Positions 11,857-24,190 of a stretch of DNA of 64,000 nucleotides are shown here, piece by piece; positions within the stretch are counted from its first letter, which is position 1, and each line of letters opens with the position of its first letter. The stretch covers positions 41,318,761 to 41,382,760 of the forward strand of contig JAKCOZ010000003.1 in assembly GCA_022605955.1 (NCBI GenBank), written 5' to 3'. A program made the position numbers and the translations under genes. This DNA is from Rallus limicola (taxonomy: Eukaryota; Chordata; Aves; Gruiformes; Rallidae). A model generated the notes under the pieces. The model was not told where the DNA came from. It was given only the letters and a program-made list of their open reading frames with translations, and did no database searches.

Positions 11857-13355
11857 TGCAGCAGGATGTCTAGAATCCTATTCCATTTAGGGTCCTGGTG
11901 TCCTGCTTTCTGGCTTTCTGCTCCCAGCTTTCCCTTTCACATAGCTAACTATACTTTCTCCTCCTACTCCTATAACTTTCTACCTCATACTAGGATCCTC
12001 AGACATATTTTCTGCTTTTCTTTTTTCTCCTTTTTTCCATCTGCACAATCAGTATATACTGGTTTTGTAATGCCTCTGAGTCATGAAGATGTTTGTGGGT
12101 GCTGTTACTCACATTGTCTGAAGGGACGTAGAGAAAGCCCATTAGAAAAGCCAAAAGAGACTCAACACCACAACTCTGGGTGTTCTTACACAGGATGCAA
12201 ACTTTTCCCTAACCCAGTTCAGTCATATGCTGCTAGCAAATCACCTCTCCTGTAAAGCAGAAGGGTAGGAAAGCAATGACAGACAGCAGAATGTCCTCTC
12301 AGCAGCAGAGCTGTGGTTACAGCCTGTGAAGGACAAGCAAAGGGAACCAAAGAAGAGGAAGAAGGCTGCAGTTCAACAGGACAATTTCCAACCAAATAGT
12401 TTTGAACCCTGAAATATCCAAAGTATCAAAAGGAAAACTATGATGTACAGACATCATAGTTTCAGGGAGAGAAATAAATAATCTTGACTCAAACCTGGAA
12501 AAAGTCTTTTATGAGTACAGTCTGTTCATTTTGACCATTTTGAAGCGAAGAATCTGACACTTCTAACTGGAACTTTTTCTTTTTGTCTTTTGGGGTTTTT
12601 TTCTCTGCAGTATCTTCTGCAACATTTTTGAAAGATCAACACTCAAGCTTAAGTATTAATTTTTGCGGTGATGTCTTTATTGACAAGTGTGAGAGGAGGA
12701 ATCTCTACCATAAAAACCGTTAATTTCTTATGGAACAATTCATATGAACATAACAAAGCAGAGGAGGTCCTCTCCAAATATGTTAAATCTCAATTTGTAA
12801 CATTTTGGATCAATTTTGTTACAGAAACTGAATAGAAAAAGAAATAAATTCTTCTTCCTCACCCAAACATGTCACAGATTCAGTTCACTTCCAGCACCCA
12901 CAGCAAAGACAAGAAGTATGTAGGAAGAAGAATTGCAATGAATATGTACTTTCCACAGCATTGAAGGCAGGACATTGAAATGATTGGAGCTTTCCTATGG
13001 GTCCACAGAATGTATGGTCATTCCACCACATGAAGAAATGAACCAAAAGAAAAGTCTTTTACAATACCTGGCCTTTCTGCTCGGTAGAACAGTTGTTAGA
13101 GACACCACAGAGAAAAAATTACATCTAGATTAAAATGAAAAACTGTTTGAACCCTTATTATTACCATCACCATCATTAACATTGTAATAATTATTTTAAT
13201 CTGAAACTAAAATCTTCCTGTGAAAGAATACAAGGAGTTGGTCTTTTTTTATTTTGCCTGGATCTTTTAATTTCTTCTGTTCTTTCTGGGTGTTGAAAAA
13301 ATTAAACATCAGACCAGAATCTGCAAGAATATTCTGAGAAGCAGGTTCCACATAC
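11857..13355. other. Unique DNA, no gene seen
   Basis: Non-repetitive, AT-rich sequence. I see no clear exon, LTR or CR1 in it. Confidence 0.5.
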
Positions 13356-13452
13356 CTACACACTTGATGTGAAGGGCTGGGTAATCCTGGGAATGCTGAC
13401 AGATCTCATTGTTTCCATTGCATTCTTTCTTTGCACCACAGCCAAACCAAAC
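13356..13452 (-). other. Candidate internal exon, cysteine-rich, unrecognised
   Basis: On the minus strand a 97-base block is bounded by a good splice acceptor (TTTCCTCCAG just upstream of 13452) and a good donor (TGTAG then GTATGT at 13355). In the open frame it encodes about 32 residues with five cysteines, including GCGAKKECNGNNEIC and ending near HIKCV. I recognise no family. The block is short and such boundaries arise by chance, so this is a hypothesis only. It lies about 2 kb downstream, on the same strand, of the signal-peptide-like frame at 15362-15718. Confidence 0.22.
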
Positions 13453-15361
13453 CTGGAGGAAAGTTACCCTTTTTTCAGCTGATTGCTCCTCAGGAATGAG
13501 AAGCAGATCCATTCTCTGTACTTTGAGGAGAGAAATATCACAATAGCACCGTTACTGGCTAGATGAATGCTGTTTCCCTGTTTTATTGCAGTAGCAAATG
13601 ACTACACAGCTATGAAAGAAGCAGTATCCACAGTAATTAGATACATTAGCCACGATATATCAGAGAAAAGGAATGTACTGTAGTTAAGACTAAAGGGTTG
13701 CCACCACCCAGCTGTGAACACAAACCAAGCTTTCTTGAATTAAGTCCCCTAATTGTGTATCCTGTCCCTAGTTGCAGCCTAAAACTGATGTGGAAACGAA
13801 ATGCAAACTGACTTTTCTTTTATTGTAAATTCTCAACTTCCACCAAAAGCAGCATTAAAACACTTCCTGAACTGAAATACATGGAATATAAACATATCTT
13901 CATTTTTCTGAAATTCCCAGGGATAAACACATGCTTCATTGTAGGATTTTATTCATCCCTGAAACAACTGACAATTCTAGAAAAATCTGGTGGCAGTAAG
14001 AATTAACATAGTTTGTCAGGTAGCTTTCATTTAACAGAGATAGAAAAAATATGTAGCTGAAATACAAGGAAGACATATTTTGATGGCTTAACCATGACCA
14101 CAATAATGCTAAAGAAAAAAATCCAAACATTTAATTATAGTTGGTAGAAACTGACTATTTCCATTTTCAATTCAGTGACAGTTCATATTTCTTCTTCACT
14201 GATGCAAGAAGTTGTCCTTTTTTTTTTTTTTTTTTTGACTCACATATAATGTTTCAATGGTCTGCTAATAAAATTTGATTAGTGAAACTTCTTTCCACAA
14301 GATCCTTTCTTTCTCTTTTACTCAGTTCCCCTTGTTTTTTGGTTTCTTTTGTTGTTTGTGAATAACTTCCATGCTTATTTTGCACTTCTTACAGACATAA
14401 GAGCTTATATCTTCTTTCCTTACCTTGGGGCTTAGTGTTGCTTGAGAGCCCTCCAAGTTTCTCTGTTGGCTTATGGGGAGAAGCCAGTCTGGATCATGTC
14501 ATCATATAAGAGAACTTCCCTCACAAAATGCCAAGATACCTCTTTTAAAAATTGGTGACCACCAATGCCAGTCCAAAACAAATCACAAATTTGCTTCTTG
14601 ATGTGCATCCCACCAGGGACTAAAACCTCTCTGCTTAGTAATCAGCCATTGAAGTAGTACATTGGTTGTATGTAAACCTCGCCCACAGGGCAACTGTCAG
14701 TAACAGCAAAATCACATTCTATTTCAATAGCAATTGGCACTTCATTCAATTCACAAAGGGAATAGTTCAGCTGATTTTCATCAACCTGCTTCCAAGACCT
14801 CATATGCCCAGAGAAGGCAGTTGACAGGTAGGGGGTTATCCTTTTTTATTTTTTTTTTTAAGTGGAAGAGGAGGAAAGTAACATCATTAAGCAACTTTTC
14901 TCATGGAGGAAAGCAAATTGTATCTCACATGGTTATACTCTAAGACTCTCATTGTTTAAAGACACGCTGTTGTCATGGAAAAGTTCATGATGTTCACCAA
15001 TAGATCTGTGTGATCCAGCTACAAGAAGAATCACAGTGTCTTACATGTCTTCTTGACAGGAAGTTCTGTCTGTAGCTTTAAGTACTCCCAAATATTGACA
15101 TCCCAAGACAGAACAGAGGCTTCAGTGCATCTACATGGTATGTATCATCAGTTCTGCCTCAAAACAAAACAATTAACAGTGTTGTGACACTAATGCTAGA
15201 GAACTTGCTCCCAGTGGTGCTTTATCTGGTGTCAGGAGTAGATTTACACGTCATTGTCCTTCCTGTTGTTTAGACAAAGCCCAAAATACTTGGGTAAATA
15301 CAGTAACAATACTGAGAAGGGGAGGAGGGTCTTCTGTAGACCTGCTTAGAGCACACATTTG
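13453..15361. other. Unique DNA, no gene seen
   Basis: No recognised repeat except a run of 18 T near 14219-14236. Confidence 0.5.
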
Positions 15362-15718
15362 CTATCTTGAGACCCTGCTGCAAGAATCATTCTGTGTCTC
15401 CTCCTTGAAGACAGGACCAGGAAGCAAATCTTGAATGGCAGTTCTGCTGGATGTTTTCTCTGCAAACTGGCAGCTGCATGTTGGAGATCCCAGCTCCAAA
15501 ATCTGGAGACTGTAGACACCAGAGACTTCTGCATCCTCTGTGTGTGTCCGGGCCAGGCTTGGCATGCTGCAGCCACCTCCAAGGGCATTCAGCAATATGG
15601 TAGGAAAAGCCTCTTCTCTGGAGCTGCCCAGAATGACTAGCATCAGTAACCAGACCCACAGATGCATTTCAAAGGCCAGAAACAGGAACATCCAAAGAAG
15701 CTGCCAGAAAAATGACAT
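15362..15718 (-). other. Candidate open frame with signal-peptide-like start, unrecognised
   Basis: This minus-strand frame has 118 codons. From an internal methionine at 15661 the protein begins MHLWVWLLMLVILGSSREEA, which has the hydrophobic core and small residues of a secretion signal. On the same strand, a TATA-like TATATATAAG lies about 145 bases upstream of the first ATG (near 15861-15870). A pyrimidine-rich TTTTTCTGGCAG just after that ATG could instead be a splice acceptor. I found no strong donor inside the frame and recognise no family. Frames of this length also occur by chance in this window, so confidence is low. Confidence 0.2.
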
Positions 15719-18402
15719 GACAGGAGTTAGTGTCTGCCAGCCTTCCTGCTCAGGGTACAGGATGTTCTGTGCCAGTCATTTGCCTATAGTATGGCAGATG
15801 GTTTGTACATAACAGGGTCTGAAGGACTGTGAGAAATTAAGCATAACAAGGATCGAGTCCTTATATATACAGAGTATACATAAGGCTGCCAGACCTCAGA
15901 GACAGGCATCTTTTATCTAGAGAAATAGTCTAGAACTCCTTCAGAAAAGCGGAGCTGTCTTTTTATGGAAAGCATAGGCAAAACAGTTGGAAACACCTGC
16001 ACAAGACCATCTCTAAGACACTGAAAATTCCTTTGGCAGATGGGTGTCCTATTGAAGGAGAGATAGCAAGTAGCATTGGCTAAAGCAATATATTCAATGT
16101 GTCACATTTTTGCCTGTATTTTATCAGAATAAAAAGAAACCTTTCACTTGTTCAAAAGCATTGATAAACCAGAGGAAACATTCATTTGAGAGCTCAGAAC
16201 AGTGCTAGTGAGCCCAATTGTAATAACTTTGTTACTGCAGTAATTCAAGACACTCAAATTTGGAAAACAATAGTTTTGGGTCTGTATGTTTTAACATTGT
16301 GCAGAACTCACCAGCAGAAGAGGAAAGTGCCAAATTCACCATCTCATATTTTCAGACTCAGCTGGCAACTTTCTATACCCAAGTGATATACCAGTGAAAG
16401 AGACAGGAAGTTTATTGTTTCAACACTATGGACTCCTGAGTCTTTGTACAGGTGGATGGATGATCTATTTCTCACATTCAGCTGTGTTTCAGCCACATGG
16501 TGGGACACCAGATGTAAATTGGCCTGTAGAGTGGATAAATAGCCTCATTATGCTACATGGCTTATTTATTTCCAGTAAGGTACCCAATCCAGTGTAGGAG
16601 TTCCAGCCCTTTCTCAGAGTTCGGCCAACCACTTACACCACCCAAAAATCAGACAGCCCTGAAGTATCCCTGAAAACTGTTGGTGCAAGGGCACTTGGCG
16701 TCCTGAAGAGGACAGAAGACTCTGTGTGCTAAGGGATTCAGACCTTAGCAGACCCTTCAGGAAGCATCAAATAATTGTGTACTGACCAGTGCAGGCAGAT
16801 AGGTTCCACTGGAATGCTATGGAAAAAAGAATTAAATTCCCTAGACATCTGCTTAGAGGACTCTGCTTTGTTTGCTTTACAGGAAGAATTAAAAGCCAAA
16901 GTATACCCAGGGACATGTTGACAGCAGCCCCTTGCTTTAGGTGTCATTGTCTAGCTTCATATTTTAAGTCAGCTGTCACACAGTAAGAGATATCCTCCAC
17001 ATCTTTCATGCTTTCTTCTTCATCCTTCTCATTGTCTTTGTGGGTCATTTTTATGATTTGCTCCAGCTCCTGCCCAAACTACACCATTCCCTGACCACAT
17101 GATTTTTAGCTGAACCCTTTGGCACCAGCCAAGGAAGAGGCTGAAGAGGCTTAAATTTTTCTTCATATTGAACTCAAATCACAACTCCTCAAAGCAGTTC
17201 TACGTTTTTTTGACATCCAGAATTACAGCAAGAAAAATCTGAGAGTCAGTTATTTTCCTGGATCTCTAAATATTCCCTCTCCCTGTTTCTTCAAAAGGTA
17301 AGACACCTCCCTTATTCTCTGGTTGCAACTCCATCTTGACAAAGATCTAATTAGGTTGTAAGCTATTTCAGGTTGACAAAAGTGCAGTAGACTTATTACT
17401 CCTTTCAGTTCTGCTCAATCTAATTAGTCTCTCCATACACTTCTTTCTAGTATTTCCAATTGCATCTAGAAGTTTATGTTATGAAAATACTTCCATGGAA
17501 CAAAGAGGAAATCTTGACTTGTCTACCTTAAGGTCATGAGTTTAATTAAACTTACCAGGTACTGAATTTGCTATTTATACAGTATTTTCCTTCTTCATTT
17601 AAAAATGTATTGCAAAGTGTTTTGGGTACAGGTGTCCAGGTTCTGGCAGTACTGGGCTGCAGAGTGGTCACTGTGAGGAGTGGCTGAGCCCCATACCAGA
17701 CTTGGATGCTTCCACCTGCATAGAAAAGGAGCAAAAAGGTTTTCCCTAAGCTGGCAGTTAAATCAATAATTATTTTATTTTATTTTACTTTATATATACA
17801 CACACAATTATACAAAATTCATTAGAAAGCATCTGCTGACTGGCAGGAAGATGTGCTTTTATTGTTAATGCCATAGGACTTACATAGAAACAGATTTTCA
17901 TTGCTTGTGCCACTACTGAAAAGTACTGTCTCATAAAGATGCAAAGCACACAAATGCTTCTGAAAGCAGAACATAAACTCTGATACGGAATGATGTGTCC
18001 TGAATTTCTCCCAGGTAATGCAGGAGAGCAGGTGTTCTACTATCAGTGTGTATCTGTGTAACACATGGACTGTTGCAAAACTGTGACCATACAAATGAGC
18101 ATAATTAGCTACAAGGGGATACGCAAGTATGAAATAGGTCATAGGACAGGAAAAACAGACTGCAGCACATTCCTCTTCCAACAGAAATTATGTTGACAGA
18201 TCCTGTCACAGAGCCCAGTCCTTTCAAGCTGGAGGCAAAAACCCACCCCAGGCCCTACTACTGCATTCAGATGATGATTGGCATTTGAGACGCAGGTTCT
18301 GCCAGGTGTATCCACCTCTCCCAGCCAAGACAAGAGAAAAAATGTACTACTTTCAGTATGTGCACCAAGTAAAAGTCAGCCCAACCTTTTCTTACCAGGA
18401 CT
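15719..18402. other. Unique DNA, no firm gene
   Basis: Non-repetitive sequence. A short AT-rich stretch near 17766-17805 contains TTTTA repeats and a few CA dinucleotides. The 119-codon minus frame at 17822-18181 is unrecognised and treated as chance. Confidence 0.5.
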
Positions 18403-18520
18403 GAGCCACTGCAATGTCTTTGAACAGCAGCAGCTTCCTCAGTAGTCCCTTGTTCAATCTGCACGCTCATTCTCCATTCCAAAACTCCCATGGGCATTTC
18501 TCTCTTTTCTTTTCTGAGAT
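18403..18520 (-). other. Weak candidate exon with a strong splice donor
   Basis: The minus strand shows CAGTCCTG followed by GTAAGAAAAGG, a strong donor match at about 18402. It is preceded by a pyrimidine-rich stretch (CTCCAACCCCTTTCTTCTCT near 18540) that could serve as an acceptor region. A short open frame crosses the block. I do not recognise its product and there is no further support. Confidence 0.12.
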
Positions 18521-19780
18521 GCTTTGGTCAGTCAGAGAAGAAAGGGGTTGGAGAAGTAGGAGAGGAGACAGGGCAGCGCATTCCTCTTAATGCCCAAGTA
18601 CTGTCCCAATTCCAGCTTTCCTAGTGCCTTGTTCAATGCTACCTTATGGCCAGGCTAATTTTTGCCATCTAAGCACAGATTTTATTTGCTTCACACTCAA
18701 TTCACATGACATCCATCATGTTCTAGAGACTGGGCAAAATAAGTTTGCATTAGTGTGTATTAAGACAGGTTCAGGATAATGAGAGAAGAGAGACTATTCA
18801 CTGGTTGTAGGGGCTTCAGTCTGTTGCACTGCTGTAGCCCTTTTGTGTCTTTGATTTTACTCCCATCACAGATTTTTTTTCCCCAGCTAGATATCATTCT
18901 GTCATGTCATTTCTATAGGTAAAAAGCTTTTCTCTGAAACAGCAATTCATGTCCTAGCAACTTTTCTTCATGCTGTGATGAAAAATATCAGAAAGTTTTT
19001 TTTTGCTTCTCTCCTCCTTTTCCTGCTAGTTCTCCACTCTTCCATCATCCAGCCAGATAGATCACAAGTATTTTTCCTTAATGATGTGATGTTTTGAGGA
19101 AGGGGACACCAAGAAAGCCACATGAAACAGTGTAAGATAAGTCATATTCACTCCTCCCTCGATTTTGCTGGCAGCACCCACATGAAACAGCAGCTCACTC
19201 CCAGACCACTACACCATTGCCAGAGTGCCCTCATCTAGGGAAAACAAAAAGCTAACTAGAAGAAACCTAGCACTACAGTTTAAATGAAACGTGTGCACCA
19301 GAGTATAGAATAAGCCAGGATTGAGTTGCAACTGAAAAGCCTCTGAGAGAGGACAGTTTGAAAGCTCTGCACACTACTGGTTACCCTTTTAAATTATCTT
19401 AGCCCATGCCTAAATCAATGATTGAAAGAAGCCTTTCACACCTCATTAGCAACTCCCAAGGTATCTGGCTAAAGACACATAAAAGACCTAGCCTAGGAGG
19501 CAGTACAGCTAAAGTCATTTCAGGAAGCAAACGTCACTGCTCAACTGCACTCCCTAGAGTTGTGGCTGTGGAGGGCACATGAAGGCAACATTTGATTGAT
19601 GAGAATACAGGTCCCGGTATTGGAAGTTTTGGGAAGAGAAAGGACAAACACTTCTCATAGCAGAGCCTCTCTCATACACAGATAGCTCAACACTGTGTGG
19701 GAAGATTATTTATTTTGTCAAATATTTCTGCAGTTGGTTAAGCAGACTTGGTGTCTAAGTGGCTGAATGGCATCTAGTTT
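18521..19780. other. Unique DNA, no gene seen
   Basis: I recognise no repeat or exon before the CR1 that begins near 19785. Confidence 0.5.
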
Positions 19781-19784
19781 TCTG

Positions 19785-20480
19785 GGTCCTCCTTCTTGCC
19801 ATTCTTGAAAATAGTAGTGATACTTGCTTTCCTCTAGTCCTCAGGCACCTCCCTTCAGGTAGTTGTAGGTGGTGATAAGGTCTCCCCTCAGCCTCCTCCT
19901 CTCCAAGCTAAACATCCCCAGCTCCCTCAGCCACTCCTCACAGGATTTGCTCTCCAGCCCCTTCACCAGCCTGGTTGCCCTTTTCTGGACCTACTCAAGG
20001 ACCTCAATGTCCTTCTTATGGTGAGGAGCCCAGAACTGGACACAGCACTCAGGGTGTGGCCTCAACAATGCTGAGTCCAGGGGCACAATCACCTCCCTAG
20101 AGCTACTGGACACACTGGTTTTGATACAAGCCAGGATGCCATTGGCCTTCCTGGCCACCTGGGCACACTGCTAGCTCATATTCAGCCTGCAGCCAACCAA
20201 CACCCCCAGGTCCTTCTCTGCCTGACAGCTCTCCAGCCAGTCTCCCTCAAGCCTGTAGTGCTGCATGGGGTTGTTATGTCCCATGTGCAGCACTCTACAC
20301 TTGGCATTATTAAACCTCATCCCATTGCTCTCAGCCCAATTGTCCAGTCTATTCAGGTCTCTTTGAAGAGCCTCCCTACCCTCAGGCAGATCAACACTTT
20401 CTCCCAGCTTAGTGTCATCTGCAAACTTACTGAGGGAGACTTCAATCCCTTCATCCAGGTCATTGATAAAGACATTGAAC
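19785..20480 (-). mobile_element. Chimeric CR1 LINE fragment (antisense)
   Basis: Most of this block (about 19850-20480) is antisense CR1 ORF2, very similar to 32030-32660. The first 65 bases (about 19785-19850, with TCCTCCTTCTTGCCATTCTT) instead match the antisense of a more upstream part of the CR1 RT region. In a normal antisense copy that part would lie to the right, beyond 20480. The two parts meet within CACCTCCCTTCAG, which can belong to either side. The frame is disrupted and the copy is dead. Confidence 0.85.
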
Positions 20481-20773
20481 TACCCACTACTCAGTAGTAC
20501 TGTGGCTCTGCAGTACTCTTGAAACACAGATTCTTGTCCTTTATTTGTCTTACAGAGATGCTTCCTTCATTTCTGGAAGGTTGAATCAGCAACATTCATT
20601 GGTATTTGGAAAGCCACATCATGCCAGCTTTTAGTTGTTTTCTCTATTGTTCTCATGAAGTTGTTCTGATAACAAAAATGCACAAGTCTCAGAAGTAAAT
20701 AGTGACCAAGGCCATAGAAGACCATCTGTGAATGTTTAGTGATGGTATACAAACAAAAGACCTTTTTCTAGAG

Positions 20774-21113
20774 TCATAGAATCATAGAATGCATCAGGTT
20801 GGAAGGGACTTTCAAAGCAAGGACACAGACTAGAACAGATTGCTTAGAGCTTCATCAAGCCTGCCCTTGAATGTCTCCAAGGATGGAGCCTCCACCACCG
20901 CTTTGGGCAACCTGTTCCAGTTTTTTACTGGCCTCATATTAATGAACTTCTTCCTAATGTCTAACCTAAACCTACCCTGCTTTAGTTTAAAACCATTACC
21001 CCTTGTCCTGCTGCTACTGGCCCTTGCAAACAGTCCCTCCCCAGCATTCTTGTAGGCTCTCTCCAGGCACTGGAAGGCTGCTATAAGGTCTCCCTAGAGC
21101 CTTCACTTCTTCA
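20774..21113 (-). mobile_element. CR1 LINE 3' end (antisense)
   Basis: It begins with TCATAGAATCATAGAATG, the reverse of the CR1 terminal repeats, then GGTTGGAAGGGACT. CCTCCACCACCGCTTTGGGC (about 20888), ACCCCTTGTCCTGCTGCTAC (about 20998) and CTCTCCAGGCACTGGAAGGC (about 21059) follow in the expected order. It is truncated on the 5' side near 21113. Confidence 0.92.
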
Positions 21114-23663
21114 GTGTACTGACATATCATGTAACTGAGGATGAGATGCATGCTATTGCACATGGTATGAATACAGAGTTTCCAGGAAGATACAAGGTCT
21201 GCTGAACTTCTGAGATGGTGGTTGGAACTGAAGGAACAGAGTACAATATGAGGTGTATGTCTGGTCCCATCTGGCTCTAAGTATGCAAAGATTCCCAGCT
21301 ACAGAACAATGTGATTCACTCTGGATCAGAGGCAAGGATCAAAATTATACAGTGTGGATAATGCAGAGTATCAATTTCTAAGAGAAATAAAAACCCCGTG
21401 TGTGTCAGGATGTATCCAGTTCTGTCCATTGCCCAAGTTGGGTTGCAAAACCATCACCCTGATTCCCATTTCTTTCTGATTTTCTACTAGATTTGACAAC
21501 TGCTATTGAACTGAAGGGCATCCAGTCATTTTTAGGCTATGAGCTGCAGCTAAAAATGTCCCTGTGTTTCCTGAGCCTGTGACTGCTGCTATACAGGTTG
21601 TCCTAGAAATTCAGCAGCTATAAAAAGTCACCCTAGTTAGTCTTTCCCATTGAGCCTTGCTACCTAATCACTAAGCAGGACATTACAAAAGCTGCAAAGA
21701 AGAAAAAAACCCCAATCACCCCCACCTAGGAATTCTGACAGGGGTGAACAAAAGGCAAAACTTATCCATGGCAGTGTAAACAATCATAACCACATTGTAC
21801 CAAAGAGGATCTAACTGTGTTCATAGATGTCTGAGAAAAGTGGGGATGTGATTAGGTCACAACTTAGATTTACAAGGAATTTACAATGATGCAGCAAGAC
21901 ACACTGACTCTTCTCAAGTCCATGCTTAGTTGCCTGAATGGGAAAGTTTAGAGACACCAGTACTGCACAATCTAACTTGGATTTGCACCACTCAGCAGTG
22001 ATTTGACCACTGGGATTCAGTGATTGCTACTGCAGGGCACCAATGTCGTACCACATAAGTATCAGGAAAACTGCATGCTACTGCTATTGTGTTATCTCTC
22101 CACAGCACTGTTGTGCTAAAAAAGCACATTGCATTTTCATGCTTTTTTGAATTCCTCTTTTTATCTACTTCTAAGGTAGGACAGATCTGAAGCAGAGAAG
22201 AAAGCAGAAAATAGACAAACATGGTGTTTGTAACAGTGAACTACAACTCTGCTACCAAGGTGACTTTGAGATGTTTCTGCAGCAATTAGTCCTCCTTGTC
22301 ACACTTCAAGGCATTAGGATGAAGATACATCATTTAATTTTTATTTAAATACACAAATAAACTTCATACAAGGTATGATTTTAATTTATATTTGACTTGT
22401 TAAATCAAGAAGTTGGTGTGAGTTGTGTCTGGCAGCTTCATACTCAAGAAAATGGGTTATATCTTTGTTCAGTCACATGCTTTACTCATAATCTTTCTGG
22501 TCCAGATTTCTATCGGGGAAAAATTCCCTTGTGAAAGCTGAGAACCTGTCCTTTTCTTGCAAGGAGATAGGTCAATAATGGAAGAATTTAGCAAGAAAAG
22601 TTGACAGTCAGTGTCTGCCCAGTCCTTTGGGGAAGTCATAGAATTATAGAATGGCAGATCCTTCACTGGTCCTAGATGCTTGATGGACTACCTTGTCCAC
22701 TATTACAGTATTACACATGGAGAAAAATTAGACAAGCATCCACCTTGTCCCTTTCTATAGGGCCCCAGAAACAACCTGAATCCAAGACTGCAAAGATCTT
22801 GATACACAGTTGTTTCTCCTGGACACCATTAGTTCATGTTTGTGAGGAACATAGATCCTATCTGCTCTAGCAATGGGCAACGTCTAAGACCTGTAAAGAA
22901 CATAGTGCTCCAGTCTTGGGAAAAGGTAGGTCACCTTTGGTATTGCATACCAGAAGATGAAGGTAAAATAGGAAAGCTGGATGCTGACAGGAGCTAGGAC
23001 CTATTGATATAGCTGCGAATGGTCTTTCTGGAAACAGGATTTCAAAGCTCCAAGTGGTCTAAAGTTTCCTCTGAATAATACCAGCAACCAGAATATCAGA
23101 AACCCCACTTCTATAATTGGATGCTGAGTGACAAGGCAACTATTTTGCCTCAAGTGTGTCTGGAGCCAATGCAGAAACCACATTACAGACCCAGAAGACA
23201 TGGTGAAATCAATTTAAAAGGAGAGAAAGAGACAACAGGAATCCCCAGACTGAAGTGGCCTTAGTGGCCGTTATTTTGCTGTGATGTTTTTTGCATTATG
23301 TCCACACCTTGATGAACTGATGCACTGTGGTTAAGCACATGTCAACTTGCCAGTGCCAGCTGGGATAATGAACTTCACCTATACTCTGGACACAGAACGC
23401 TGAGTGATTCTTTCATTTAATATGTAACATGCTATTTAACATTGTTACTGAGGTTTCTTTACCTTATATGAAACAATCAATGAGTTAATTCAAATGACAT
23501 TATAATATTTTGCAATGTGGGGCATTTTATGGCAGCCAAATTATACTTCTTGAATTTCCAAGGGAATATATTGTTAGTTTTCACTACCTTTGACATAACA
23601 TATGGTTTCTCTTTTAGAAAAGAAAAACATGTATGCAAAAAATGCAAAGATTGTAAGTCCACG
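21114..23663. other. Unique DNA, no gene seen
   Basis: I recognise no exon. At 22637-22658 the string TCATAGAATTATAGAATGGC resembles a CR1 terminus, but nothing after it continues as CR1. Confidence 0.5.
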
Positions 23664-24190
23664 TGATCTGGTTTTGGCTGGGTTAGAGTTCATTTTCTTC
23701 ATAGTAGCTGGTATGAGGCTGTGTTTTGGATTTGTGCTGAAAACAACAGTGTTGAAAATGCAGGGTTGTTTTAGTTACTGCTGTGCAGAGCTTACACAGA
23801 GCCAAGGCCTCTTCTGCTTTGCAAACCACCCCGACAGCAAGTAGGCTGGGATTACACTAGAAAGTGAGAAGTGACACATTCAGGACGGCTGACTCTAACT
23901 GACCAAACTATATGATGTCATAAAGCTGAGAGAAAAAGGAGGGTGGAATGTTCAGAATGGTCGTATTTACCTTCCCAGTTAACCATTACAGGTGATGGAG
24001 CCCTTCTTTCCTGGAGATGGCTGGACACTTGCCTGACCACTGGAAGTGGAGAATAAATTCCTTGTTTTGCTTTGGTTTATCTCAACCCATGATTTTTTTA
24101 CTTATTTTTCCAGTTATCTCTCTCACCCCACTGCAGGGTAGGGCGTGAGCTGTGTGGTTCATAGTTACTGGTTGAGGTTAAACCATGACA
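23664..24190 (+). mobile_element. Solo LTR, family A
   Basis: The best family A copy, 527 bases on the plus strand. It starts TGATCTGGTTTTGGCTGGGT. Landmarks are TAGAGTTCATTTTCTTC, CATAGTAGCTGGTATGA, GGATGGAGC-like sequence with TTTCCTGGAGATGGCTGGAC near 24007, GTTTATCTCAACCCATGA near 24073, and CTCACCCCACTGCAGGG near 24123. It ends in GAGGTTAAACCATGACA. No internal retroviral sequence is present. Flanks CCACG and CTGTA do not form a target-site duplication. Confidence 0.85.

Noticed and set aside
11794..12255. 153-codon plus frame
   Set aside because: It starts inside the (ATGTT)n array, and its remaining part looks like no protein I know.
22637..22658. CR1-terminus-like string TCATAGAATTATAGAATGGC
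   Set aside because: The sequence beyond it does not continue as CR1, so it is a chance match or too short a remnant to call.
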